Counted from the first letter of the stretch, positions 54,158-63,698 are shown. The stretch: DNA of 64,000 nucleotides from Acidimicrobiia bacterium (GCA_030584185.1 CP129495.1:1719469-1783468); one strand, 5' to 3'. Numbers and translations are program-made. Notes: generated by a model from the sequence alone, not told the origin.

Positions 54158-55222
54158 ATGATTCGCAAGACCGGGCGCCTAATGGCGACCCTGCTTGCCC
54201 TGTCGCTGGTGGTGGCGGCGTGCGGCGACGATGACGCCGCGACGACCACCACCGGGGGGACCACCGCCACCACGGCGGCTCCGTCCACGACGACACAGCC
54301 GAACACCGGTGTAGACCTGGGCTTGCCTGATGTCGATCCGTTGGATGTTCCCGCTGGGGACATCGCGATCGCTGGTTCGTCGACGGTGTTTCCGTTGTCG
54401 ACGGCGGTGTTGACGCGTTGGATCGATGAGGGTGGTCCGGAGTACTCGATCGACTCGGTCGGTTCGGGTGGCGGTTTCGAGCGCTTCTGCGTCGAGGGTG
54501 TCTCTGACATCTCGAATGCGAGCCGTCCCATCAAGGACTCCGAGGTGGATGCGTGCCGTTCGATCGGGCGTGAGCCCATCGAGATCCGGGTCGGGACCGA
54601 CGCCTTGTCGGTCGTGATCAGCAACGGCAACTACTTCGCCAAGACGATGACCCTCGAGGAGCTCAACACGCTGTTCTCTGCGCAGCCCGGTGACACCTGG
54701 GACATGGTGAACCCGTCGTTCCCGGCTCATCCCATCGCCTTGTACTCGCCTGGTGCCGACTCGGGCACCTTCGACTACTTCAACGAAGAGGTCCAGGGTG
54801 AGGCCGACCCGTCGCCGATCCTGGCCAATGGCCTGGCCGAGATCGTCGGTGAGGACGACAACCTCACGGTGCGTGGTGTCGCCGACGATGGCTGCACCGA
54901 GGGTGATCTGACTTCGACGTGTGCTGCGGGCTACTTCGGATATGCGTTCTTCCAGCAGAACGCCGGGGAGCTCCAGGTCGTCGACGTCGACGGTGTGACG
55001 CCGAACGACGATTCGGTCAACGCCGGGACCTACCCGCTGGCACGTCCGCTGTTCATGTACACCGATGCCGGTGTCATCGCCGACAAGCCACAGGTTGGTC
55101 TGTTCATCGCCTACTACCTCAACGTCGTCAACGAGGTCATCGGAGACGTCGGGTACTTCCCGGCACCGATGGCCGCCCTGCAGGAGGCAGCCGACGCCAT
55201 CGCGGCGGCAGCAGGCTTCTAG
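54158..55222 (+). CDS. pstS: Phosphate ABC transporter substrate-binding lipoprotein PstS
   Basis: A 354-residue lipoprotein. The signal peptide ends in lipobox VAAC (Cys22), followed by a Thr/Ala/Ser-rich linker to about residue 48. Phosphate-binding segments are IAGSSTVFPLS, SVGSGGGFERFC, SDISNASRPIK and SPGADSGTFDYF. The ATG follows AAGGAGGAAA; longer in-frame starts overlap the divergent kinase gene. Codon use includes more TTG and GTT/GGT than neighbouring genes. Confidence 0.94.
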   Translation: MIRKTGRLMATLLALSLVVAACGDDDAATTTTGGTTATTAAPSTTTQPNTGVDLGLPDVDPLDVPAGDIAIAGSSTVFPLSTAVLTRWIDEGGPEYSIDSVGSGGGFERFCVEGVSDISNASRPIKDSEVDACRSIGREPIEIRVGTDALSVVISNGNYFAKTMTLEELNTLFSAQPGDTWDMVNPSFPAHPIALYSPGADSGTFDYFNEEVQGEADPSPILANGLAEIVGEDDNLTVRGVADDGCTEGDLTSTCAAGYFGYAFFQQNAGELQVVDVDGVTPNDDSVNAGTYPLARPLFMYTDAGVIADKPQVGLFIAYYLNVVNEVIGDVGYFPAPMAALQEAADAIAAAAGF

Positions 55223-55244
55223 GTCCCTCCCACCGCCGAGGAGC

Positions 55245-55277
55245 GGGTCCCGGCCGGTCCCGAGCCGGTCGGGACCC
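55245..55277 (+). terminator. Strong stem-loop between pstS and pstC
   Basis: GGGTCCCGGCCGG (55245-55257) pairs over 13 bp, with one G-U pair, with CCGGTCGGGACCC (55265-55277) around a 7-nt loop. No U-run follows, so partial termination or 3'-end protection of abundant pstS mRNA is more likely than a full stop. Confidence 0.5.
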
Positions 55278-55323
55278 CACCTCGGGTAAGTTCCCTTCCG
55301 CAAGTCACCGAGAGGTAGCGCAA

Positions 55324-56274
55324 GTGATCGCAGGCACTCGATCGACCCCGCCCAGCCTCAAGGGTCGTCGTCGTCCAGTGGAGCGAGGCATCGTCGTCGC
55401 CCTCTTCCTGGCCGGGGCGGTTTCGATAGCGATAACCATCGGGATCCTCTGGGAGCTGGGCAAGGAGTCGCTCCTCTTCTTCCAGGACGAGCGGGTGTCG
55501 TTCTGGGACTTCATCACCAAGACCGAGTGGCTGCCGCAGGCCGGCTCCTTCGGGATCTGGCCCCTCGTGCTGGGCACGATGCTCATCACCATCATCGCCC
55601 TCTTCGTGGCGGTTCCGGTCGGTCTGGCGAGCGCCATCTACCTCTCCGAGTACGCCAGCCGCCGCACCCGCGGCATACTGAAACCGATCCTCGAGATCCT
55701 CGTGGGCATCCCGACCGTCGTCTTCGGGTTCTTCGCCGTCACCTTCATGACGCCGCTGCTGCGAACCATCTTCGGTGCCAGCAGGGTGGGCTTCTTCAAC
55801 GTGCTCTCGGCAGGGATCGTCGTCGGTTTTCTCATCGTTCCCCTGATCAGTTCGCTCGCCGAGGACGCCATGGCCGCCGTTCCCGATTCGCTTCGCCAGG
55901 CCGCCTACGGGCTGGGGGCGTCCCGGTTGGAGGTGTCGCTGCGGGTGGTGTTCCCGGCGGCCCTCTCCGGCATCGCCGCCGGGGTGGTGGTCGCCATGTC
56001 GCGCGCGGTGGGCGAGACGATGGTTGTCACGCTGGCCGCCGGGGCCTCGCCGCGCAACTTCTCCTGGACCGATCCCGCCGCCATGTTCGACCCCTTCACC
56101 GGCGCCCAGACCATGACCGGCTATGTGGCCATCACCGCCAACGGCGACCTCTCCTACAACACGATCGACTACAACTCGATCTTCGCCATCGGGCTCACCC
56201 TCTTCGTCATCACGCTGGTCCTCAACTCGCTGAGCCGCAGGATCGTCCGGCGCTTCCGGCAGGAGTACGAATGA
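55324..56274 (+). CDS. pstC: Phosphate ABC transporter permease PstC
   Basis: A 316-residue permease with six helices. GIWPLVLGTMLITIIALFVA begins the transport domain; the EAA-type loop reads LRQAAYGLGASRLEVSLRVVFPAALSGI, and MSRAVGETMVVTLAAG is also conserved. The GTG at 55324 has GAGAGG 8 nt upstream. The stop overlaps pstA (ATGA). Confidence 0.92.
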   Translation: MIAGTRSTPPSLKGRRRPVERGIVVALFLAGAVSIAITIGILWELGKESLLFFQDERVSFWDFITKTEWLPQAGSFGIWPLVLGTMLITIIALFVAVPVGLASAIYLSEYASRRTRGILKPILEILVGIPTVVFGFFAVTFMTPLLRTIFGASRVGFFNVLSAGIVVGFLIVPLISSLAEDAMAAVPDSLRQAAYGLGASRLEVSLRVVFPAALSGIAAGVVVAMSRAVGETMVVTLAAGASPRNFSWTDPAAMFDPFTGAQTMTGYVAITANGDLSYNTIDYNSIFAIGLTLFVITLVLNSLSRRIVRRFRQEYE

Positions 56275-57641
56275 GCGACATCGCAGGGGAACGGTTGGGA
56301 GACGGGTTTCCGACCGACGCCGAGTACCGGGCGATGCTCGACAGGCGGACCAGGAGGGGGCGTTTCGCCCAAGCCGGGTTCCTGGCCTTGCTGATCTTCG
56401 CCGTGCTCGCCCTGGCCAGCCTTCTCATCACGATCATCGACGACTCTTTCGGCCTGGTGGCGGTCGTCAACCAGCAGGAACCCGAGGCGGTGGTCGCCTC
56501 GCTCGGGTACGACCCGGCCGAGGTGTCCCTGGACGATCTCTCGAAGGACGAGTTGTTCGGCATTCTCGAGGCGGCGATCAACACCAACGTGGGGCGGCGC
56601 CTGGAGAGGGATCAACGGTTCTTCGAGGACCGTCTCGTCTTCGAGTCTCAGGAGAAGTGGGACGAGCTGTGCTCATCGCAGGACGCCCCCACCGGATGCT
56701 CGCTCGAGGCGCGCGGCCGCCAGAACCTGATGCTCCTCGTCGAGGAGCGGGTCATCAAGCCCGACATCATCGCCTCGAACGGGTTCTTTTCGTCGGTGCT
56801 CGACGGGGACGGGTTCGAAGAGTCCATCACCAGGGCCTTCGTGGAGACCCCCGAGAGGTTCCCCGACTACACGATCGATCAGGTTCAGTTCGAGTGGCGG
56901 GCATGGCTCAACCGGTCCTTCCTCACCAGCCCGTCGAGTTCGATCCCGGAGCTTGCCGGTATCAGGACCGCCATCCTCGGTTCGGCCTGGCTGGTCCTGT
57001 TCACCGTTCTCTTCTCCGTCCCGGTGGGGGTCGCCGCCGCCATCTACCTGGAGGAGTTCGCCAAGAAGAACAGGATCAACGACCTGATCCAGACCAACAT
57101 CAACAACCTCGCCGGCGTGCCGTCGATCGTCTGGGGAATGCTGGGCCTGGCCGTCTTCGTCCGCGTGTTCGAGCCGCTGACGCAGGGGAGGACGGTGATC
57201 TCGGCCGGGTTGACGCTGGGTCTGCTCACGCTTCCGGTGGTGATCATCTCGTCGCAGGAGGCCATCAGGGCGGTCCCCAACTCGCTGCGTCAGGCGGGCT
57301 TGGCCTTGGGTGCGACCAAGTGGCAGACGGTACGCAGCCAGATCCTGCCGGTGGCGATCCCGGGCATCCTCACCGGGACGATTCTCGCCATCGCCCGGGC
57401 GATCGGTGAGACGGCGCCCCTCATCCTGGTGGGGGCCGCCAGCTTCATCACCGTCGATCCTTCTGGCCCGTTCTCCAAGTTCACGGCCCTTCCCATCCAG
57501 ATCTTCCAGTGGACGGCCCTGCCTCAGCCCGAGTTCCGCAACCTGGCGGCGGCCGCCAGCCTGGCGCTGCTCGTGATGCTGCTCGTGCTCAACGCTGCCG
57601 CAGTGATTCTTCGCAATCGATACTCCAGGAGGATGACGTGA
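56271..57641 (+). CDS. pstA: Phosphate ABC transporter permease PstA with large extracytoplasmic insertion
   Basis: A 456-residue permease, some 150 residues longer than usual PstA. Helix 1 is at about 34-57. An extra domain (about 58-230) follows, with two cysteines (134 and 143) and no hydrophobic helix. The normal permease domain then has five helices with the EAA loop [29 protein letters not shown]. Topology puts the extra domain outside, facing PstS. Some proteobacterial PstA proteins carry a comparable DUF3333 region; I cannot confirm homology. GTGA links it to pstB. Confidence 0.9.
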   Translation: MSDIAGERLGDGFPTDAEYRAMLDRRTRRGRFAQAGFLALLIFAVLALASLLITIIDDSFGLVAVVNQQEPEAVVASLGYDPAEVSLDDLSKDELFGILEAAINTNVGRRLERDQRFFEDRLVFESQEKWDELCSSQDAPTGCSLEARGRQNLMLLVEERVIKPDIIASNGFFSSVLDGDGFEESITRAFVETPERFPDYTIDQVQFEWRAWLNRSFLTSPSSSIPELAGIRTAILGSAWLVLFTVLFSVPVGVAAAIYLEEFAKKNRINDLIQTNINNLAGVPSIVWGMLGLAVFVRVFEPLTQGRTVISAGLTLGLLTLPVVIISSQEAIRAVPNSLRQAGLALGATKWQTVRSQILPVAIPGILTGTILAIARAIGETAPLILVGAASFITVDPSGPFSKFTALPIQIFQWTALPQPEFRNLAAAASLALLVMLLVLNAAAVILRNRYSRRMT

Positions 57642-58495
57642 CGACACAGAACCGGCAGGTCCTGCGGGCCGCACCCGAGGTGGGAGGTCCGTTCCCCTCG
57701 ACGACGACGGGTGAGGCAGTGCTCGAGACCAAGGGCATGAACGTCTATTACGGGGAGTTCAAGGCCGTCGCCGACGTTTCGATGCGCTTCGAAGCCAACC
57801 GGATCAGCGCCCTCATCGGACCTTCGGGCTGCGGCAAGTCGACCGTGCTGCGGTCGCTCAACCGGATGAACGACCTCATCCCGACCGCCAGGGTGGAGGG
57901 CGATGTCGAGTATCACGGGGCGAACATCTACGCCGACGGTGTGGACCCGGTCGAGATCAGGCGGCGGATCGGAATGGTGTTCCAGAAGCCGAACCCGTTT
58001 CCGAAATCCATATACGACAACGTCGCCTGGGGGGTCAAGATCAACGGGTTCAAGGGGGCGAAGTCGACCCTGGACGACATCGTGATGCGCGCCCTGGAGC
58101 AGGCTGCGCTGTGGGACGAGGTCAAGGACAAGCTGAGGGAGTCCGGCCTTTCGCTGTCGGGCGGCCAGCAGCAGCGCCTGTGCATCGCCCGGGCGATCGC
58201 CACCCAGCCCGATGTGATCCTCATGGACGAGCCCTGCTCGGCGCTGGACCCCATCGCTACGATGCGGATCGAGGAGTTGATGCTGCAGTTCAAGTCCGAC
58301 TACTCGATCATCATCGTCACCCACAACATGCAGCAGGCGGCACGGGTGTCGGATCGGACGGCGTTCTTCAACGTCGAGCTGAACGAGAAGGGCCAGCGCA
58401 CGGGGCGCCTCGTCGAGTTCAGCGACACCGCCATGCTGTTCACCAAACCGTCGCAACAGGCGACCGAGGACTACATCACCGGCCGATTCGGCTGA
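57638..58495 (+). CDS. pstB: Phosphate ABC transporter ATPase PstB
   Basis: A 285-residue ATPase. The family's [15 protein letters not shown] precedes Walker [28 protein letters not shown] is PstB-specific; the signature is [16 protein letters not shown] and Walker [14 protein letters not shown]. The GTG at 57638 overlaps the pstA stop and has AGGAGG upstream. The first 20 or so residues are a non-conserved extension. Confidence 0.95.
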   Translation: MTTQNRQVLRAAPEVGGPFPSTTTGEAVLETKGMNVYYGEFKAVADVSMRFEANRISALIGPSGCGKSTVLRSLNRMNDLIPTARVEGDVEYHGANIYADGVDPVEIRRRIGMVFQKPNPFPKSIYDNVAWGVKINGFKGAKSTLDDIVMRALEQAALWDEVKDKLRESGLSLSGGQQQRLCIARAIATQPDVILMDEPCSALDPIATMRIEELMLQFKSDYSIIIVTHNMQQAARVSDRTAFFNVELNEKGQRTGRLVEFSDTAMLFTKPSQQATEDYITGRFG

Positions 58496-58509
58496 GAGAG
58501 GGACAAGAG

Positions 58510-59205
58510 ATGCCGATTCCGCAGTCCGAATCCCGCCACAACTTCACCGAGAGCCTCGACGAGGTCCATCGTGGCATGACCGAGCTCGGCGCCCTGGTGT
58601 TGGAGAACAGCAGGCGGATGAGCGAGGCGATCCTGGAGAATCGCCTCGATCTGGCCCGTGCCGTCGTGGCTGGCGACGAGGAGATCGATCGGCGCTACTC
58701 CGCCCTGGAACATCGCGTGTTCGAGATCATGGCTCGCCAGCAGCCAGTGGCCGGCGACCTTCGCTTTCTGGTCTCGGCGACGAGGATCCTCTATGAGATC
58801 GAACGGTCCGGCGACCTTGCGGTGAACGCCGCCAAGGGCCTTCTCCGCCGCGACGGGTACACCTTGCCTCCGGGGGTGCAGTCCCTCGTCGCCCGCATCT
58901 CCCGGGCCTCCACCGACCTGTTCGCCGACGGCCTCGAGGTGCTGGCTGCTCTGGATCCCTCAGGGGCGGTGCGCATCGAGGCCGGCGACGACGAGGTGGA
59001 CAACCTCACCGGCGAGGTGTACGCCGCCATCGCCAGGAACGCCGACGACATGGGATTCGATCTGGCCATCGAGCTGTCGCGTGTCGGGCGCTACCTGGAG
59101 CGGATCGCCGACCACGCGGTGAACATCGCCGAGCACGTGGTGTTCATCGCCACCGGCGAGTTCCCCGAAGACGGCGATCCGGTGGCGGTGCGCGACGAGG
59201 CGTGA
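58510..59205 (+). CDS. phoU: Phosphate transport regulator PhoU
   Basis: A 231-residue all-helical protein of two PhoU repeats (about 12-105 and 115-210), each ending in a metal-binding E/DxxxD-type helix (RILYEIERSGDLAVN and RVGRYLERIADHAVNIAEHV). It links PstB activity to the histidine kinase and restrains phosphate uptake. It closes the pst operon. Confidence 0.93.
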   Translation: MPIPQSESRHNFTESLDEVHRGMTELGALVLENSRRMSEAILENRLDLARAVVAGDEEIDRRYSALEHRVFEIMARQQPVAGDLRFLVSATRILYEIERSGDLAVNAAKGLLRRDGYTLPPGVQSLVARISRASTDLFADGLEVLAALDPSGAVRIEAGDDEVDNLTGEVYAAIARNADDMGFDLAIELSRVGRYLERIADHAVNIAEHVVFIATGEFPEDGDPVAVRDEA

Positions 59206-59265
59206 CCTGATCGCAGGGTCGGCCGGAGCTGCCGCCTCTCGAGGCGTCGCGGTGATGCCCCGGGT

Positions 59266-61017
59266 GTGAGGAGAACCCCGATCCCGGGCGATCGTGACCC
59301 GTTGACCGTCAAGGATGGCCCCCGGCGATCCGATGCACATCGGGTGAGGAAGGGCACGATTCTTCGTCGTTCGTCGGGAGGCGGCGCGCCGCCACCCGAG
59401 ACGGCCGCGCTCGTGGCCAGGTGGGTGAGGGCGAGCGTGGGGATGTCGGCGGTGGCGTGGGTCGGACTGGGCATCGCCGCCGCCCTCGGAGTGCCCGAGC
59501 TGTGGCCGGCGCTGGTGGTCTCGCCCGGCATCTGGGCGGCGGCTCTGTTGTCCGGGGTGGGCGACCCGCGAACTCCGGCGCGACTGGTGCTCGCCGTGGC
59601 CATCGTCACCCCGATCCTCGGGGGCGTCGTCCCCGATCACATCTCGGTCGGGTTGCTCGCCGGGACCCTCACCGCCGGCCCGGTGGTCTTCGGGGTGTTC
59701 GAGGAGCGGCGCCGAATCCCGGTGATGGTCGCAGCGTTGACCGTCTGCGGCATCATCGTCCTGCGCCAGATCGCATCCGACTCCGTCCTGGTGTTCTTCG
59801 CCATCTCGTACACGAGCGGGGCGTTGATCGGTTCCTGGCTGGTGGTGTCGCTGCGCCAGGGCCTCCAGCGCCAGGCCGTGGAGATCGCCGGCGGAGATCG
59901 CCGGTTCCGCGACCTCTTCGACCGGGTACCTGTGGGCCTGTACCGCACCAGCGTGTCCGGGGAACTGCTCGACGCCAACCAGGCTCTGGCCGACATCCTG
60001 GGAGTACCGCTCGACTCGGTCCTGGGCAGACAAGTGCAGCCTTTCATGCTCGATCCGGCCGACCTCCACCGGCTTCGAGAGAGGCTGGCCACCGAGGGGA
60101 GCCCACTGGTGTCCGATCTTCGCTTCCGGCGTGCCGACGGTCGGATCATCTGGGTGCGGGATCGCACCCACATGGTTCGCGACGAGAGCGGTGAGGTGGT
60201 GTGCTTCGAGGGTGAGCTCCAGGACATCACATCGGAGGTCGAGCACATGGACCGGCTGCGCGAGCTGGTCCAGTCCAAGTCGGAGCTGATCGCCGCCGTC
60301 AGCCACGAGCTGAGGACACCGTTGACCGCCGTGGTCGGGTGTCTCGATCTCCTGGTGACCGGTGTCGGCGACGAGGCCGAGGATCTTCTCGCCCTTGCCG
60401 CCGAGCAGGCTCATGACCTGGCGACCATCGTGGAGGATCTGCTCACCGCCGCCCGTCTCGACAACCAGGAGCTGGTGGTCCACGACGAGGTCGTCGACAT
60501 CTTCGGAGCGGCCGAGGCCACCGTCCGCTCCATGGACTGGGTGGGCGTCTCCCTGGGCGTCCCTCCAGGGGCCGTTGGACGCGGCGACGGGTCGAGGGTT
60601 CGACAGATCCTGCGCAACCTGGTGAGCAACGCCTCCAAGTACGGGAAACCTCCGGTCTCGGTGCACCTCGAGGTCGGCGAAGGCACGGTGGGAATCGTCG
60701 TCGCCGATCACGGAGACCCGATCTCACCCGACGTGCGTCGCGCAATGTTCGAGTCGTTCTACACGACGGGCAGCCAGGGGACCCAGCCGGGCTCGATCGG
60801 GCTCGGCCTGGCGATCTCGCGTCGTCTCGCCCAGCGAATGGGCGGCGACCTGCACCATGACCGGGTCGGGGAGCAGAACCGCTTCGTGCTCACCCTGCCC
60901 GCCGTCGAAGCCGATCTCGCCGGCGACTCAGAGGAGGACTCGCGCCGCCCATCCGACGGGGTCGGCGACCTCGACGGCGTCGGGCAGGGCGCCGGGCTCC
61001 TGCCAGACTCGCTCTAG
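59266..61017 (+). CDS. PAS-domain sensor histidine kinase with N-terminal membrane domain
   Basis: A 583-residue kinase. Six hydrophobic segments (about 50-200) form a MASE-like membrane sensor. A PAS/PAC unit follows (about 216-335, RFRDLFDRVPVGLYRTS ... FEGELQDITSE). HisKA holds the phospho-His in AAVSHELRTPLTAVVG; the ATPase has LRNLVSNASKYG, ADHGDPIS and GSIGLGLAISRRLA. No response regulator adjoins. The start is doubtful: the GTG at 59266 is used, but a GTG at 59344 fits as well. The last 29 codons overlap the convergent gene. Confidence 0.83.
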   Translation: MRRTPIPGDRDPLTVKDGPRRSDAHRVRKGTILRRSSGGGAPPPETAALVARWVRASVGMSAVAWVGLGIAAALGVPELWPALVVSPGIWAAALLSGVGDPRTPARLVLAVAIVTPILGGVVPDHISVGLLAGTLTAGPVVFGVFEERRRIPVMVAALTVCGIIVLRQIASDSVLVFFAISYTSGALIGSWLVVSLRQGLQRQAVEIAGGDRRFRDLFDRVPVGLYRTSVSGELLDANQALADILGVPLDSVLGRQVQPFMLDPADLHRLRERLATEGSPLVSDLRFRRADGRIIWVRDRTHMVRDESGEVVCFEGELQDITSEVEHMDRLRELVQSKSELIAAVSHELRTPLTAVVGCLDLLVTGVGDEAEDLLALAAEQAHDLATIVEDLLTAARLDNQELVVHDEVVDIFGAAEATVRSMDWVGVSLGVPPGAVGRGDGSRVRQILRNLVSNASKYGKPPVSVHLEVGEGTVGIVVADHGDPISPDVRRAMFESFYTTGSQGTQPGSIGLGLAISRRLAQRMGGDLHHDRVGEQNRFVLTLPAVEADLAGDSEEDSRRPSDGVGDLDGVGQGAGLLPDSL

Positions 61018-61995
61018 GGCCTCGTCGCCCCATCGCCTGGAGACCTCGGCGCAGAATGCGGTCCCCGTCCGATACCCGGGACGCTTCAGGTCGAGCCCGA
61101 TCATCCGGGCGAGCATGACCTCGTCCGGTGAGGCGGTGCTGCGCGACCGATCGACCGCCTCCCGGATCGCCTCCGACTGCGGAACCAGCCCGGGAAGGGC
61201 ACGGTCCACCAGGTGCTCGCCGTAACCGTCGATCAACGCCATCACTGCGCGCATCCCCTCCAGGGATTCGAGGGCGGCGGGCCCGGGAGCGAGCCCGGCG
61301 GTGATCCCACCCTCCTCGACGAGACGCTGCAGGGCTTCGGGGTCCTGGAGCGCCGCCAGGCGGTCTCCGAGGGCATCGGCGTCGGTCTCGAGGCCTTCGA
61401 CGAAGGCGGCGAGGGTTCGCCTCGCCTGTTCGCCAACCCATGGCACGGCGAGTGCTGCGTGGTGGGATACCTCCCGCGTGACCGCCCACAGGCGCACCTG
61501 GAGCGGATCGAGGCCGTGTGCCAGGGCGAACCCTTCCACGTTGGGAACAACGAGGGCCGGCGGCGCCCCGGCGCCGGGCAGGCCCAGGTCGAAACCACCC
61601 AGGACGTGATGCGAGGCGGCGCCGACGAGGCCCCCGACCTGCAGCCCCACCATGGCGGGGCCCAGCGCCTGGAGCATCTCGGGCCCGGTGTCCGCCCCGA
61701 GGCGGGCGGCCAGGGGCACCGCCAGCGGCGCAAGGTCCTCGACGCGGCCGCTTGCCCACCCGCGGCGATCGAACACCTCGAGCCGTGCCGCCAGGGGTAC
61801 CGGGTCGAACGACGAGACCGCCGCCACGTGGTTCGCCGCCGTGGCGGCCAGCTCGCGAAACTCCTCGGCCAGCCACGGGTCGACCGGCTCTGCCTGCCCC
61901 GCCGATGATTCTGCGATCTCGCGCGCCAGCCGCCAGTTGACCGGGCCCGCAGACCGCAGCAGGTCGGCGAGCCGGTCGAAGAGATTGTCGGTCAC
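60928..61995 (-). CDS. DUF2342 zincin-like metallopeptidase-family protein
   Basis: A 355-residue protein resembling the actinobacterial DUF2342 family (putative hydrolase/F420-associated). Landmarks are VGLQVGGLVGAASHHVLGGFDLGLP, ALVVPNVEGFALAHGLDPLQVRLW and a second half with large helices ending in ALERVWQEPGALPDAVEV. At the position expected for HExxH it reads REVSHH (residues 174-179), so the first zinc His is Arg and peptidase activity is uncertain. The GTG start overlaps the stop of the HtrA gene (GTGA), implying one operon. Confidence 0.8.
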   Translation of the reverse strand: MTDNLFDRLADLLRSAGPVNWRLAREIAESSAGQAEPVDPWLAEEFRELAATAANHVAAVSSFDPVPLAARLEVFDRRGWASGRVEDLAPLAVPLAARLGADTGPEMLQALGPAMVGLQVGGLVGAASHHVLGGFDLGLPGAGAPPALVVPNVEGFALAHGLDPLQVRLWAVTREVSHHAALAVPWVGEQARRTLAAFVEGLETDADALGDRLAALQDPEALQRLVEEGGITAGLAPGPAALESLEGMRAVMALIDGYGEHLVDRALPGLVPQSEAIREAVDRSRSTASPDEVMLARMIGLDLKRPGYRTGTAFCAEVSRRWGDEALERVWQEPGALPDAVEVADPVGWAARVLL

Positions 61996-63137
61996 ACGCC
62001 CTCCGGTCGCTCCATCAGCGTCACGTCGGCCTGGATCTCGGCGCCGTCGCGAATCAGCGTGACCGTCACCTGGTCGTCGACGCGGTAGAGCCTGATCCGA
62101 ACCACGAGCTGCTCCATCGTGGACAGCTTCTCGCCTTCGACAGCCACGATCAGGTCGCCCACATGGAGACCGGCGGCCTCGGCGGCGGTGCCCGCCATGA
62201 CCTCGGCCACCTCGACCCCTGCAGGGATCGTCGATCCGTCACCCTGTTCTTCGAAGTGGGTGGTACCCCCGATCCCCAGGAAGGCGTGGTGCACCGCTCC
62301 GTCGGCGATGATCTCGTCGGTGATGCGCTGCACCATCTCCACCGGAATGGCGAAGCCGAGCCCTTCGGCGCCCACGTCGCTGATCCCGATCGCCGAGGTG
62401 ATCCCGATGAGCCGTCCCCCGGCATCGACCAGTGCACCGCCGCTGGAGCCGCGGGTGATCGGGGCGTCGGTCTGGAGCATCCCGAACAGCTCGCTTCCGG
62501 GCGTACTCACCCTCCTGTCGAACGCCGATACCACCCCGACGGTCACCGACGGACCGCCCTCGAGGCCGAGCGGGCTGCCCACGGCGACGGCGACGTCACC
62601 GATGGCCATCGCCTGGGATGAGCCGATGACTATCGGGGTGAGCCCGGTGGCCCCGATCTGGACCACCGCCAGGTCGGTGAGGGCATCTGCCCCGAGCACC
62701 GTCGCCGGGTAGGAGCGCCCGTCGGAGAACACGACGCGCACCTCGATGGCACCGTCCACGACATGCTGGTTGGTGACGATCGTGCCATCGGCGGAGAACA
62801 CCACGCCCGAACCCGACGAGGTGGCGAAGAACTCCTCGTCGTCGGTGTCGTCCACCTCGACGGTGACGATCGAGGGCAGCACCGCGGCGGCGACCTCGGC
62901 GGCGCTGCCGGTGGCGATGGGCGCCGGAGGCGCCGTTGTCTCGTCGGCCGCCATAAGGACTGCGGTGGCGGCCCCGGCCCCGATCAGGGCGGACAATGCG
63001 GCCAGGCCCACGGCGGCCAGCCAGCGCGGCGGGCTGCGCCTGCTGGATTCGGTCGCGACCGGTCTCGCCAGCTCGGGAAAGAGGGCGATCTCGACCGGCT
63101 CGCCGGGAAGGGCGCCCTCCTGAGTAGTGTCGGCCAC
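61992..63137 (-). CDS. HtrA/DegP-type S1C serine protease with PDZ domain
   Basis: A 381-residue membrane-anchored protease. A cytoplasmic N-terminus, one helix (about 40-63), then a trypsin-like domain with His125 (TNQHVVDG), Asp155 (TDLAVVQ) and Ser232 (TRGSSGGALVD), and one PDZ domain (about 280-375). It degrades or refolds damaged envelope proteins. The GTG fits the leaderless pattern. Confidence 0.92.
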   Translation of the reverse strand: MADTTQEGALPGEPVEIALFPELARPVATESSRRSPPRWLAAVGLAALSALIGAGAATAVLMAADETTAPPAPIATGSAAEVAAAVLPSIVTVEVDDTDDEEFFATSSGSGVVFSADGTIVTNQHVVDGAIEVRVVFSDGRSYPATVLGADALTDLAVVQIGATGLTPIVIGSSQAMAIGDVAVAVGSPLGLEGGPSVTVGVVSAFDRRVSTPGSELFGMLQTDAPITRGSSGGALVDAGGRLIGITSAIGISDVGAEGLGFAIPVEMVQRITDEIIADGAVHHAFLGIGGTTHFEEQGDGSTIPAGVEVAEVMAGTAAEAAGLHVGDLIVAVEGEKLSTMEQLVVRIRLYRVDDQVTVTLIRDGAEIQADVTLMERPEGV

Positions 63138-63143
63138 GTGGTG

Positions 63144-63149
63144 ATTGTA
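63144..63149 (-). promoter_or_regulatory. -10 box TACAAT, leaderless promoter of the HtrA gene
   Basis: Minus-strand TACAAT ends 6 nt before the GTG at 63137. Confidence 0.5.
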
Positions 63150-63181
63150 TGAGTGGCCCGCGGGTACCCGGAGGCGACCAG

Positions 63182-63589
63182 GTGGCGGTCTCGGACGCCG
63201 TCATCGAGCCCGCTCGTCTCCTCGATCACGTCGCCGACCCCGCTGCCGGCGCCTCGGTGCTGTTCCTGGGAACGGTTCGCGACCACTCGGTCGGCCGCCA
63301 GGGCGTGACCCGCCTCGAGTACGAGGCGTATCCCGAGGTGGTGGAGCGCCACATCTCGGACCTGATCTCCTCGGTCAGGGAGCGCTGGACGCTGGTGCGG
63401 GTGGCCGTCGTGCACCGAACCGGCTCGCTGGATGTGGGGGATGTGGCCGTGGGCGTGGCCGTATCGGCAGCCCACCGGAGCGACGCCTTCTCCGCCGGCG
63501 CCGCCCTCATCGACGAGCTCAAGGCGTCGGCACCGATCTGGAAGAAGGAGCACTGGCCCGGGGGGGCGGAGTGGGTGGCCGGCGGCTGA
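63182..63589 (+). CDS. moaE: Molybdopterin synthase catalytic subunit MoaE
   Basis: Converts precursor Z to molybdopterin with thiolated MoaD. ASVLFLGTVRDHSVGR, LEYEAYPEVVERHI and the active-site Lys region APIWKKEHWPGG are conserved. The GTG at 63182 has GGAGG 7 nt upstream and gives a normal 135-residue protein; an ATG at 63149 would add 11 residues but overlaps the divergent promoter. No MoaD gene is nearby. Confidence 0.9.
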   Translation: MAVSDAVIEPARLLDHVADPAAGASVLFLGTVRDHSVGRQGVTRLEYEAYPEVVERHISDLISSVRERWTLVRVAVVHRTGSLDVGDVAVGVAVSAAHRSDAFSAGAALIDELKASAPIWKKEHWPGGAEWVAGG

Positions 63590-63662
63590 GTGCGCCGTCC
63601 GTCGTCCTGGTGCCGCCGCCGGCCTCGAGGGTTCGGGCCGAGCAGCCCGGGGCCGGGTTGTG

Positions 63663-63668
63663 TAACCT
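63663..63668 (+). promoter_or_regulatory. -10 box TAACCT upstream of the livF-like gene
   Basis: A start near 63675 leaves a leader of about 24 nt with AGGAGG, 12 nt before the ATG. Confidence 0.4.
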
Positions 63669-63698
63669 CCCGCACGAGCCAGGAGGTTCGGGCGCGTC

